From contig NWUY0300064943.1 of the NCBI GenBank assembly GCA_004151065.3, positions 17,643 through 28,744 on the forward strand: a DNA stretch of 11,102 nt. The letters are read 5' to 3'. Shown here in pieces: positions 1 through 8,291 of this stretch (positions within the stretch are counted from its first letter, which is position 1; each line of letters opens with the position of its first letter). Under the pieces are notes generated by a model, which saw only the letters and a program-made list of their open reading frames with translations, was not told where the DNA came from and searched no databases. This DNA is from Larix sibirica (lineage: Eukaryota; Streptophyta; Pinopsida; Pinales; Pinaceae). A program made the translations under genes and the position numbers.

Positions 1-1089
1 GACTCACAAAGAACTAACCACTTCTTAACTTGTCAACGACTAATTGGAGGGAGTAACTACCACACTCTAACATAACACCTACTACTACCTTGAAAGATAT
101 GATCATAGGTGCATTTTTTGTTATACTTAAGTCTAAAACTTACGAAAGGACATTTTACCTCCAAGAGCTCATGACTCTAGCTCCCCAGTTCAAAGCCTCA
201 CACTCTAAGTGTGAAATGTCTAGTCGGTTTGAGTTTAAAGAATGCACTCCTTTACCTTTCCATGCATGCAGAGCTACAATGCTTTCGTGACCATGTCCCA
301 CCCAACCTACATGTGAATCTTGGTAGGTTCACCCTCTTCCCTCAAGCACAGAGTATTATTAAGGTTTTTTTTTTCCATAAAAAAAGTGCTTTGTGACTTG
401 CATGCATAATTAATAAAAACAAATCATGGCATCCCAAGCAATGATTCGAATGCCATCGTATAGTTTCATTGTGTATAGAAGATATGGTTCCTCTGCATTA
501 TTAAAGCCAGGTATCTCTTCTTGTGCTTACTACTAGAATTCCCCTAACACTACCTTACCTTTGAAATTTATTCTCTATAAAACCATTTTTATGGGCACTT
601 ATGTGTAACCCTGCAACCTCGTATTCATTGGTATTATGAACACAAATGGCCTTGCATACTTTGTGTTTGATTGGATATACATATCTAGTTATTACATTTT
701 ACTGTTGTACTAGTTATTACATTTTACTATTGTAAACAAAAGAATGATACACCCCTCCCCAGTGCTTAACCCTACCTATTCATAGCCTATATGTGGCACC
801 TTCCAGTTGTTGTCATGCTTCCCTTCCAATCCAACTGATTGATTAAGTAGTGATGAAGTGTTTCGTTTCCATGCTATGTTGTAATCAATTGTTAGTATTC
901 ATTATAAGTAATGTGGGTGGAATATAACGAACGTTGTTTTGTATAGATTAGCTTCTTCAGTAGAGTTACCCTGGGATCAAGGAGAGGACAAAGACAAAGG
1001 CCAAATGTGGTATTATAGGAAGGGATAATGAAGAGAATTATATTTTGTGTGCATTACGATGCCAATTCAGATGAGTCTAATCAGCTAGC
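1..1089. other. Non-coding stretch without a recognisable gene
   Basis: I see no protein family, RNA gene or transposon end here. Open frames are short (under about 70 codons), overlap one another and show no domain-like composition. The stretch holds T- and A-runs near 364-385, a small perfect inverted repeat at 198-214 (arms TCACACT/AGTGTGA around a 3-base loop) and the 25-bp tandem duplication listed separately. The sequence is AT-rich with few CpG dinucleotides. Confidence 0.6.
685..734. repeat. 25-bp direct tandem duplication, two copies
   Basis: The 25-base unit beginning CTAGTTATTACATTTTACTG occurs at 685-709 and immediately again at 710-734. The copies differ at one base (G in the first, A in the second). 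There is no spacer, which fits replication slippage or a small local duplication. No gene is affected. Confidence 0.9.
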
Positions 1090-1536
1090 ATGGATCGACC
1101 ATTTATTTCTAGGTGGAAAAGAAATGCAACAACTTCAATCCCTGCCCGATCATTCCTACAACCACATCCAAGCATTACTAATACCCCTCATATACCTTAG
1201 GAGCAAGAAAATGATAGATAGAATGTAAATCATGCCCAACCTTACTCTGCAGTTGCTAGTTGGGGATTACCTAAGGTTGAGCAACAAATCCCTATGCATC
1301 CATAACCTACCACTTCCATTAACTCCTCTGCACATTCTAAAAATCATGTTGCTATCGAATCCCCCTTACTAAAACAACCTGCTAAAGATATTAGGAAACA
1401 ACTTGTTATTAACATTCCTTATCTAGACCCTACAAACCATTGAAAACCACTTTTGCCTAGGCCCATCCAAAAATGAAAATGGCAGGGTCTGAGTCAAGTA
1501 CTAGAAATGATATTACCTTCCTGGACATGCATCTAA
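1090..1536 (+). pseudogene. Unrecognised broken coding trace, 148 codons
   Basis: One reading frame runs from an ATG at 1090 to a stop at 1534-1536, with five internal stops at 1198, 1219, 1303, 1441 and 1474. The conceptual protein is rich in Pro, Gln, Ser and Asn, with pieces such as AVASWGLPKVEQQIPMHP, then KQPAKDIRKQLVINIPYLDP. That composition looks like a disordered segment of a real protein rather than chance codons. The five stops are TAG, TAG, TAA, TGA and TGA. Each is one C-to-T change from a CAG, CAA or CGA codon, as expected for a once-functional frame decaying by cytosine deamination. I do not recognise the family. It may be an exon of a gene pseudogene or part of a transposon protein. 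The start is only the first ATG in the frame, and the true 5' end may lie upstream. Chance is a real alternative. Confidence 0.35.
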
Positions 1537-2784
1537 AGATTTCTTCTTGTTGACACCCTTTCGGTCTGTTGTTGTTATCTGCTTCTCATGTTTGACCTTA
1601 TTACCATTTTCTACAGTTTGGATAATTATAATGTGAATGGATGGGGATTTGCAACAATACATGTATGAATTTGTTGAACATATGGGCATAACGATGCATA
1701 TGGTACGATGCCCCAAATTCATTTTAAATTGGTATATATGTGAAAATTTGGAAACCTATGTTGATTAGGGAGGCACAAGTAGAAATATTGATTATCATGG
1801 ATGAATAATGTATGGGTTATTGTGGTCATTGGTCATGAATGTTGATACATTGTGGTATTATGATGTTAATGCAAAATGGGAGGCACAAGGTCTAAGTTTT
1901 AAGCCTCGTTTTTTACCCCCCTTGATGGATTTCTATTTTTACCTCAGTTACCCTATTTTACTTAGTTGGAATAAAAATATTTCCTCTTTTAAAACTAGCA
2001 TAGTTCTTACTCAGTTGTATAATGAAAATTTATAATATTAATTTAAAAAGTAGTTGCAGTTGGCAACTACCTATTGGAAACATAAATAGAGGATGAAATA
2101 ACTAGCAAAGGACCATCACGAGAGAAGAGGCATACTAAGAGATTTGAGAGAGCTTTGAGAGAACTTTATATCCTATATAATTTCATTCGTGCTCCATTCC
2201 TTGTTTTCTGTTGGATTTGACATGTTTTGTTAATAGTAGGGAAGTTTCATAAACTGACAAAGAATGATGAAGTGAAATGGCAATCTACTTATATTTAAGG
2301 GGTAGTTTGTTTATCTGTTATGTCTATTGTGTTAGCAGTTCCAAATTAAATTTGGTACTAATTAGGGGTATTGCATGCAAATGAAAACCATTGTCCATCA
2401 TATTACATATAATGCTCAAGACCAAATTGCATTTTATTTTATTTCTTTGGTTACTTGGTTGTTCTTTGTATGGTCCTAAAAACGCCAGGAACAATTATAA
2501 TCATTCATGGTCCAAGTCTTTGTAGGGATTTGAAAAGGTTTGTCAAGTTATGAACACATTATACAAAATCATACTTTTCTTATAAAAGGGTCATATTTTT
2601 GGGGCTCATGTCTCATTCTCATTTCTGAATCACTTGTTGTTTCATTTATTTTATCTTATTTTATTCAAAAAACAACTATGATGAAGTTTCATCCCATGTT
2701 GTACATTAGTGTATCCTCCAAGCACTTATAGATTAGTCTTCTTTTGTTGATTGCTCATTTGATAGTTGCTTTATTTTGGCTTGA

Positions 2785-2848
2785 GTTATGCATTTCGTTT
2801 AAAGGTATTTTGTCTTATTATTCATAAAATACAAAAAAAATGCATAAC
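2785..2848. repeat. Small interrupted foldback (inverted repeat)
   Basis: The outer arms GTTATGCATTT (2785-2795) and AAATGCATAAC (2838-2848) are perfectly complementary over 11 bp. Inside them, GTATTTT (2805-2811) pairs with AAAATAC (2826-2832). The unpaired parts are unequal, 9 bases on the left and 5 on the right. It could be a remnant of a miniature inverted-repeat element or a chance AT-rich hairpin. I see no flanking target duplication. Confidence 0.6.
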
Positions 2849-3136
2849 ACTAAAACATATGAAAAATAGATATTCATAAAAACTAAAAAAACAGAGCCTA
2901 GACCTGGCTGGACTGCTCATGATAGCAAAGTCTAAAGGTTTTCTAGAGGCTTTAAATCAAGGGTAATCATTCTCGTCTCTTCCTATTCAGCCTCACATGG
3001 GGTTGAGTTTGTTGATCTTGAGATATCTATTTTCAAGACCAACAAACCCAAGGATAGGTCACTAGTTGATCAAAGGTTTGACATATAACAAAGGTGGACA
3101 TTGAGCATAATTGGGATCGTGAGTAAATGGAACAAG

Positions 3137-3166
3137 CCAATATAATGTGAATATTATATTCATTGG
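3137..3166. repeat. Short palindromic cluster
   Basis: CCAAT (3137-3141) and ATTGG (3162-3166) form the outer arms. Directly inside the right arm lies GAATATTATATTC (3149-3161), a perfect palindrome around a central T. The structure is short and AT-rich, with no associated gene. Confidence 0.5.
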
Positions 3167-3920
3167 TACAGGTGCATATCCTGGCACAAGACATGTTTGT
3201 ACATACTAGAGTTAAGTTCAAAGCATGGACTAAAAACATAACATAAGTGTAGGGTTGAACATTGGCTATAGGTGGCTTCTATCAATTTCTAAGAGTAACT
3301 TATTTTGGAATCATTGTATTTCATATTTCAAGGAGAAATAAAAATACACTTCTACATTCTCGTAAACTCAAAATCAAACTTCCAAAATGAAAAAATCCTA
3401 GATTGAATGATCATACATAATCATCCTTTCATAATCCCTTCCTAGATTTTATACATTTTCATAAAACCTAACTAAGATTCAAGACCAAAATTGATATGAC
3501 CAAGAATTCATAAAAATATGTCTAAATCTTAAACAAACCATAATAAACATCAAAATAAGATTTTTGAGTAGCTTCCAGAGCTTCATTTTCCCTAATCTCT
3601 TGCTTGATTAGAATATCCTCCTGAACACTAAGTGCATCCTTCAACAATTTATATGCTTTCTAATTAAATTCCCTATATATGTGAGCAAATGATAATTCAT
3701 CGAAATGATATTTTTTCACCATGACTCTATCCATAATAGGCTCTAGTGCCATATTTGTTATTTGACATTTTTTTATTGCTGAATCCATCTGTAGTTTAGA
3801 GTCACATGGAACTTGAAACCTTCTAATATTCTTTTTTCACGACAACTGATAACAAGATCCAAAGAGCATAAAATTCCACTCTTCTATTTGTAACTAGTCC
3901 AGCTCCATGTCAATTAAGTT

Positions 3921-3975
3921 TAGCCCGAGTGGTTGAGTTGTCATATTGTTATCCGCTCCACCCACGTTCAAGTCT
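3921..3975 (+). promoter_or_regulatory. Internal RNA polymerase III promoter of the SINE (A and B boxes)
   Basis: TAGCCCGAGTGG at 3921-3932 fits the tRNA A box, with one extra base as in Ser/Leu-type tRNAs. CGTTCAAGTCT at 3965-3975 fits the B box consensus GGTTCGANNCC except at the first base, the CpG (now CA) and the last base. The boxes start 44 bases apart, a normal spacing. The lost CpG in the B box would weaken TFIIIC binding, so the copy is probably silent. Confidence 0.75.
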
Positions 3976-4007
3976 TGCTAGTGACACTTGCTCTTAAGTG
4001 AGTTGTT

Positions 4008-4024
4008 GAGCTCTTCAAGAGCTC
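4008..4024. repeat. 17-bp palindrome inside the SINE body
   Basis: GAGCTCTT, a central C, then AAGAGCTC form a perfect inverted repeat with 8-bp arms. It lies between the tRNA-like head and the A-rich tail and would make a hairpin in SINE RNA. Other copies of the family would show whether it is a family trait. Confidence 0.7.
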
Positions 4025-4340
4025 TACTAACCAATTAACCGCCCTTCCTATGTCTCTGGACGTTGGGGAGGTTATCGTGGACGTAGCGAGGTACCGAAAA
4101 AAAAGAGGGTGTTGAGTTAAAAAAAAAACATAGTCTAGCTCCATACTTCATAAGAAAATATTGAGATTGATCAATGTATAGCCCTTACCCTGCACAAACT
4201 TGGAGAGCTTTGTCAGGCTCCATAAAAAAGTCGTAAGGCTTAGTATAATCAATACTAAAATCTTACAGCCTTCTTGGAACTTTAGGTTTATGATACTTCC
4301 TACCTTCACCAAAATAAAGTTTAATCTGATGTATAACATT

Positions 4341-4702
4341 GACTAACTAAGCCTTCTTGCAAGCAATGATTATCTTATTTTTGGTTAACCACAATCCCCA
4401 TAATGCATAGCATGGTAGAGCTTTGTACTAAAAAACTTATCTATTTAAACTCCATGTTTCAAAACACTCCATCAATGTTGTTTTATCCACTGGTTTGGGA
4501 GAGAGTAACTTTGATTTATCTCCCAACATATAACTTTCGAGAATGGACAATTTGTAAAAGGATGATCCACTAACTCATTTGTATTTTTGCATAGGTAACA
4601 ACAACCCAAACCTATCCAATTCCTTCTTTAACCATTATCCCAAGATAGGATTCTATTTGTGAGTGTTAGCCGTAAATTTTTATTTTTATTTTTAGAGGAC
4701 AA
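4341..4702 (-). pseudogene. LINE ORF2 remnant: zf-RVT zinc-binding domain and linker
   Basis: The zf-RVT domain is a Cys/His-rich nucleic-acid-binding module behind the RT of plant LINEs. In the same frame as the preceding region I see RILSWDNG, RRNWIGLGCCYLCKNT, then ELVDHPFTNCPFSK. The putative ligands are Cys at 4600-4598, Cys at 4591-4589, His at 4564-4562 and Cys at 4549-4547. After SYSLPNQWIK a frameshift near 4480 leads to LMECFETWSLN and YALWGLWLTKNK, the usual hydrophobic linker to RNase H, with further stops. The start of the domain looks damaged. The expected W-rich lead-in is replaced by a low-complexity ATTTTT repeat (about 4676-4695), read as KNKNKN, so a microsatellite-like expansion or a deletion has altered it. 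Confidence 0.8.
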
Positions 4703-5569
4703 CTAAGCTTTGAAACTATGTCTACCATCATTGTCCACCATCATCGTCTCATAACCTATTTTAGCAGTGAGCACCCTTGGTACTTTATTGTTTGAACATT
4801 TTAGCTCATCATCATGATCTTTTAGACAACTGGCATTATGTTTTAGGAGGTTGAAATATTGATTCCATTCAACATCTTGGTTTGCTTGTAAATCCAACTC
4901 CTCTATTGATTTCCATTGTTGAGTTCCATTTCCCTGTAACACATATATTGCAACATGTTCAATCCTTGTAATTCCTTTAACATGAAGTGCAATCCTATGA
5001 GGATCTGATAGTCTATAGTCACCATAACAACTAATCCATGGATCTTCTCCTGATAGAAGTCTATTGCCTCTCCCAATTTTCCAACCAACCCATGCTCCCA
5101 AAATGTCATATGCTTTAACCAACCATTTCCAAACATTTGAAGCAACTTTGAAGGATTTTCTCTCTTGCCTCAATCACTCCTTTGGATCCCTACTCTCCAT
5201 ATACTTTGATTTCATCACTTTACCCCATAGCCCTTTGTTAAACAAAATCCTCCAAAGACTCTTGGATGCAAATGCTTAATTGAACACATATAAAATTTCC
5301 AAACCCCGTCCTCCTATTTCCTTGGGCTTGGCTATCTTGAACCATTTGACAAGAAGGATGCCCTCCACTTCTCTTTTACTTGGTCATAAGAACCCAAAAC
5401 ATATTTGTCGAATCATATCAATAATCCCTTTCAGAATGTGAGCTATGGAAATTCAGTAGATCAAGATGCTCTCTAACACATATTTAACTAACACTAAACT
5501 TCTGCCCCAAGATAACTACTTATGACACCAACAAGAGATTTTATCTTCGATTTTTATGACTAGCCATAG
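4703..5569 (-). pseudogene. LINE ORF2 remnant: region between RT and zf-RVT
   Basis: This continues the second RT frame without any frameshift down to 4703. Recognisable family segments are SCWCHK-stop-LSWG, LVLVKYVLESI, IAHILKGII, VKWFKIAKPKEIGGRG, SLWRILFNKGLWGKVMKSKY and, nearer the 3' side, GWKIGRGNRLLSGEDPWIS followed by YRLSD. Stops interrupt it at 5572, 5518, 5455, 5386, 5278 and 5176. Family comparison suggests that five were Trp (TGG) codons and one was Gln (CAA). The 156-codon open stretch 5173-4703 has no stop, but it is only the tail of this frame and not a gene of its own. In LINEs this region belongs to the thumb and C-terminal connection of ORF2. Confidence 0.85.
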
Positions 5570-6625
5570 CTAATCCACATATTTGTAATCGTCGGGATTC
5601 AAATGAAAACCTAAGTATTTTACACCTTTATGAAATGGCTCAACCCTCGTGGAAAATAATTGAGCTATTTTCCCTTTTAAACCTTCATTCAATCCATTAA
5701 ACGCTATGCATGATTTATTCAAATTGATTTCCATTCCCAATGATTTGCAATATGTACCAAGAATAGACTTGATATAGTTCATCTCCCTTAGATTACCTCT
5801 CCCAAACAAAAGAATATCATCAACAAACAACGGGTGCGAAACATCAATGGATCCTGCAACCTCAATACATTTGATATGACCTTCTCTTTTGGATTCAACA
5901 ATCAATATGCTAAATATCTGTGCTACAAGAATAACAAGAATGGTGACAAAGGAAATCCTTACTTGAGGCCCCTAGTTGCCCTGAAAAAACCTAAATGAGA
6001 ACCATTTACTAGAACTACAAAATTGGTCAATTATAAACATCCCATGATCCAATTAACATATTGTAGCTTCAACCTTACTTGTATTAGAACGAGTCTTCAA
6101 AATAACCAATTAACTTTGTTGTATGCTTTAGAGAGATAATTTTTCAAGACCACCGCAGAAAGTTTCTCCATTTTTATTAAGTGAAAACCCTCCTGCGTAG
6201 TTCCTACTGCATCACGGATCTGCTTGTTGAATAAAGACCCAAACTGCTCCTCCAAGATGGCATTGGGAAAAGTTTGTTTTAATATGTTTGCAATTATCTT
6301 CGAGAATATTTTATATACAAGTTTACAAATGGAAACCGGCCTAAAATCTTCAAAAGAGGCAAGAGCATTCTTTTTAGGGATCAAGGCCATGGATGTAGCA
6401 TTCATAGTCCCTAGCATTTTACCAGATAATCTTGATTATTTTGTAACCCTGAGAAGGTCTTCCTCCAATGATTCCTAAAATCAAAGATATAATTCTACAG
6501 TCTAGCCATTCGGATTTGGGGTCTTTATCTTTTTAAAGGACAATAAATTTAATTTTAACTCCTCTTCATAGACTCGGGGTTTCGTTGTTGCATTCTTATC
6601 TTCATAAAAAACCTCGGCAATAATC
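5570..6625 (-). pseudogene. LINE ORF2 remnant: reverse transcriptase domain
   Basis: The domain copies LINE RNA into DNA at the nicked target. From 6625 to about 5935 one frame holds the palm entry motif KKIKTPNPNG, then ALIPKKN, FRPVSICKLVYKI (from 6345), EEQFGSLFNKQI, SKAYNKV and GFPLSPFLL. A one-base shift near 5935 leads to a second frame with VAQIFSI, then LFVDDILLFG, with the FVDD catalytic pair at 5827-5816, followed by MEINLNKS and KYLGFHLNPDDY. In motif A the Asp expected in K-L-D-L-S-K-A-Y-D is replaced: the segment reads KNYLSKAYN, with Tyr at 6138-6136, so one of the three catalytic carboxylates is missing. Internal stops at several points also prevent expression. Order and spacing of motifs leave little doubt about the family. 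Confidence 0.92.
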
Positions 6626-7152
6626 TAGCATTTCTCATGATCTCACCAATATGTGAAACATTATTCTCCTTGGTTAGAGATTGAAAATGATGCTTACATG
6701 CAACAACTAGATTTTAAAGGAAGTAATCGTAGAATCTTTGGGTCCCTCTGACTCCTAAATGGTGTTAAAAATTTACCCAGGTGATGCATATTTATGGAAG
6801 AATTTTGTGCTATTATCACCTTCTTCTAACCATGTAGTTCTGCTCTTAAGTCTCCACTTCATTTCTTTCAAGTCAAGAAAAGCTTTCTTTTTGCTTTCCA
6901 ATTCTTCCAATTTATGGGACTCTTCCTTTGGGAACACCCCACTAATATTCTATTCAAATATTCCTAAATGGGTTCTTCAACTTCCTTAAGATATTTTTGA
7001 TTTTCAGCTACACTCTTCCTGGCCCATTCAATAGCCAGTTTTTTCACCTGAATTGGATTATTAGAAAATTGTAGCAGGGCAGAAGCTTCGCCAAGCCCCT
7101 CATATTTTCTCCAATTATTCAAAATAAGGGTTATAAATCTATCTTCAATTAG
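6626..7152 (-). pseudogene. LINE ORF2 remnant: spacer between endonuclease and reverse transcriptase
   Basis: This stretch links the nuclease and polymerase domains of ORF2. The endonuclease-side part reads like the usual helical spacer (WRKYEGLGEA, EWARKSVAENQKYL) but switches frame. Around 6916-6775 another frame shows LEELESKKKAFLDLKEMKW, then TTWLEEGDNSTKFFHKYAS. This is the strongly conserved 'W-L-x-x-G-D-x-N-T-K-F-F-H' signature that precedes the RT in plant LINEs. Between about 6775 and 6626 only fragments such as ESEGPKDSTITSF are left, with several stops. There are at least two frameshifts. No catalytic function is known for this part. Confidence 0.75.
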
Positions 7153-7899
7153 TTAGACATGATTAAATTTGAAAGGAGAAGGAATTTTTTGTTCCATCTC
7201 CTTCAATTGCAAGAGAATAAGCAAATGATTAGAAAGGCCACTTGTTCCAACCCGTGACTTAGATATGTTGAACTTCTCCAAAAACTTCTCCGCAACTAAA
7301 AAATGGTCCATCCTTTTCGAGATCCTAGTCCTTCCTCTTCTAACATTCCTCCAGGTAGGAACAATCTTATGTGGCTTAACATATATCAAATTTAGATCTT
7401 CAAAGAGGTGACCAGAATAATCTGCTTATGGGTCTAGCCTGGCCGCCTCATCCCAAAATTATTTGGAATTCAAAACCAAGTTAAGGTCACCACCCACAAT
7501 TATGTTATTGCCTGACAAGGACGGTTAACTATTCAATGAATCCCAAAACTATTTTCTATCACTATAAGGAGCGTAAAGGTTCACAATTATGACGATCTTA
7601 TCTAAACCTTTTTCTCTTCCCTCCAGTATAATACGTAAATAAAGGAATACATAATTAATAACTTCAAAGCTATCAATCCAGGCAGTAACACAACCATTCG
7701 ACATTCCCTAAGCATTGGAAGAACTAAAATTCCACTCCTTCAACATTGAGGAGATAATTTCAATTGCTTTTGACCCCGGACACATTGTTTCCTAAAAGAA
7801 GATGACACCTGACTTGTTGACTGGAAACATCCTCTTGAGGACTAATTTTTTGAGGGCACCACTTATCCCTCTTACATATTTGAAGGATAAGATAACAAC
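7153..7899 (-). pseudogene. LINE ORF2 remnant: apurinic-type endonuclease domain
   Basis: This domain nicks the target DNA to start target-primed reverse transcription. A single frame of 248 codons spans the domain without any frameshift. It carries VVILSFKYVRG at the start, the catalytic Glu of the QET motif (here stop-ET at codons 36-38), NLYAPYSDRK, GGDLN (7494-7480), PTWRN, KRMDHF and SNHLLILL (from 7233). Six in-frame stops break it, at 7794, 7710, 7551, 7527, 7461 and 7428. By comparison with the family, most replace Gln codons. Two active-site features are changed. The Asn expected in the N-terminal SWN motif is not evident, and the usual SDH triad is SNH. The protein would be non-functional even with the stops ignored. 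The ORF2 start codon is not preserved; the frame continues upstream only a few codons with any likeness to the family. Confidence 0.88.
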
Positions 7900-8291
7900 G
7901 GGGGAGCAATCTTTTGGGGATTGTCTTCTCTAAGAACCCCTTTTAATAGTCATTTGCTTACCCCCTCTTACTTCCTTTGATGTTTTAAACTTGGCTTTAA
8001 TGATCTATGACTTTCTTCCAACCGAAAAAGGCTTAGACATCACCACTACTAGCCATCCCTTCACCATCACCCCTTCTCTTCATAATTTGTCCTTTTTGGA
8101 CACAAATTGTAGGGAATGATGTCCGTAAGGTTCGATTTAGGATTAATATCAACAAAAGAATCTCCCACAACAAAATAAACTCCCTCATCTGACTTCTAGG
8201 AATCACCCTATGACTCAGACAAAACTTGAGTATGAATTACAACCTTTGAAGGTATGATAGAAGGGTCTAGAGAGGATGTTGAATCCCTATC

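Larger units (their letters stand above)
1537..3521. other. Non-coding stretch, no gene seen
   Basis: No frame gives a recognisable protein on either strand. Short open frames of up to 75 codons occur but have biased, membrane-like compositions typical of AT-rich noise. The part nearest 3521 probably includes the 3' untranslated end of the reverse-oriented LINE. No T-run (which would be its poly-A tail on this strand) and no target duplication marks its end, so I cannot place the junction. Two small foldbacks are listed separately. Positions 2960-3240 have a slightly more gene-like texture on the plus strand but contain several stops. Confidence 0.55.
3895..4144 (+). mobile_element. tRNA-derived SINE with target-site duplications
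   Basis: A body of about 222 bp (3909-4130) is flanked by a 14-bp direct repeat, TAGTCCAGCTCCAT at 3895-3908 and TAGTCTAGCTCCAT at 4131-4144, which match at 13 of 14 positions. The 5' part is tRNA-like, with an A box at 3921-3932 and a B box at 3965-3975. The 3' end is A-rich in two blocks, A8 at 4097-4104 and A10 at 4119-4128, separated by GAGGGTGTTGAGTT. Such elements are transcribed by RNA polymerase III and moved in trans by LINE proteins. The host sequence on both sides is the LINE RNase H segment, whose frame is continuous across the duplication. This confirms the insertion and its exact limits. I do not recognise the family name. The A box resembles tRNA-Ser or tRNA-Leu (GCCCGAGTGGTTGAG). 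Confidence 0.88.
3522..4340 (-). pseudogene. LINE ORF2 remnant: C-terminal RNase H domain, split by a SINE
   Basis: Plant L1 elements of one lineage carry an archaea-like RNase H at the ORF2 C-terminus, which would remove RNA from the cDNA hybrid. On the 4340-4131 side I read FSIDYTKPYDFF, then QVCAG, LYIDQSQYFLMKYGA. On the far side of the SINE the same frame resumes as GAGLVTNRRVEFYALWILL, with the catalytic Glu at 3876-3874. After a frameshift near 3820 comes VPCDSKLQMDS (Asp at 3803-3801), followed by ALEPIMDRV, HFDELSFAHIYREF and LLKDALSVQED, closing at 3524-3522. The first Asp, expected in F-F-D-G-A, is destroyed by a one-base shift at about 4221. The late Asp of K-A-D is Tyr (3653-3651), and a stop at 3662 lies where related sequences have Gln. 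The order of motifs makes the identification firm although the domain is dead. Confidence 0.85.

Noticed and set aside
1595-1621. A pyrimidine-rich stretch ending in CAG as a splice acceptor for the broken coding trace
   Set aside because: It looks plausible by composition, but no exon-like frame follows and no donor can be paired, so it is not supported.
2960-3240. A possible exon on the plus strand
   Set aside because: Pieces such as FVDLEISIFKTNKPKDRS look protein-like but stops follow soon in all frames and I recognise no family.
3922-3980. A functional tRNA gene
   Set aside because: A and B boxes are present, but the acceptor and anticodon stems do not form a cloverleaf and there are flanking target duplications and an A tail, so it is a SINE head.
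4097-4128. The poly-A tail of the LINE
   Set aside because: The LINE is on the minus strand, so its tail would appear as a T-run here. These A-runs belong to the plus-strand SINE.
4148-4339. A 63-codon minus-strand open frame beside the SINE
   Set aside because: Another frame of the same DNA carries the LINE linker and RNase H motifs, so this one is an overlapping shadow.
4703-5173. A 156-codon open frame on the minus strand that could be called a gene
   Set aside because: It is the stop-free tail of the LINE ORF2 frame. The same frame continues upstream to about 5932 with RT motifs and downstream into zf-RVT.
5570-5905. A 111-codon open frame as an independent reverse transcriptase gene
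   Set aside because: It is a fragment of the LINE RT (FVDD and KYLGF motifs) bounded by a frameshift above and a nonsense change below.
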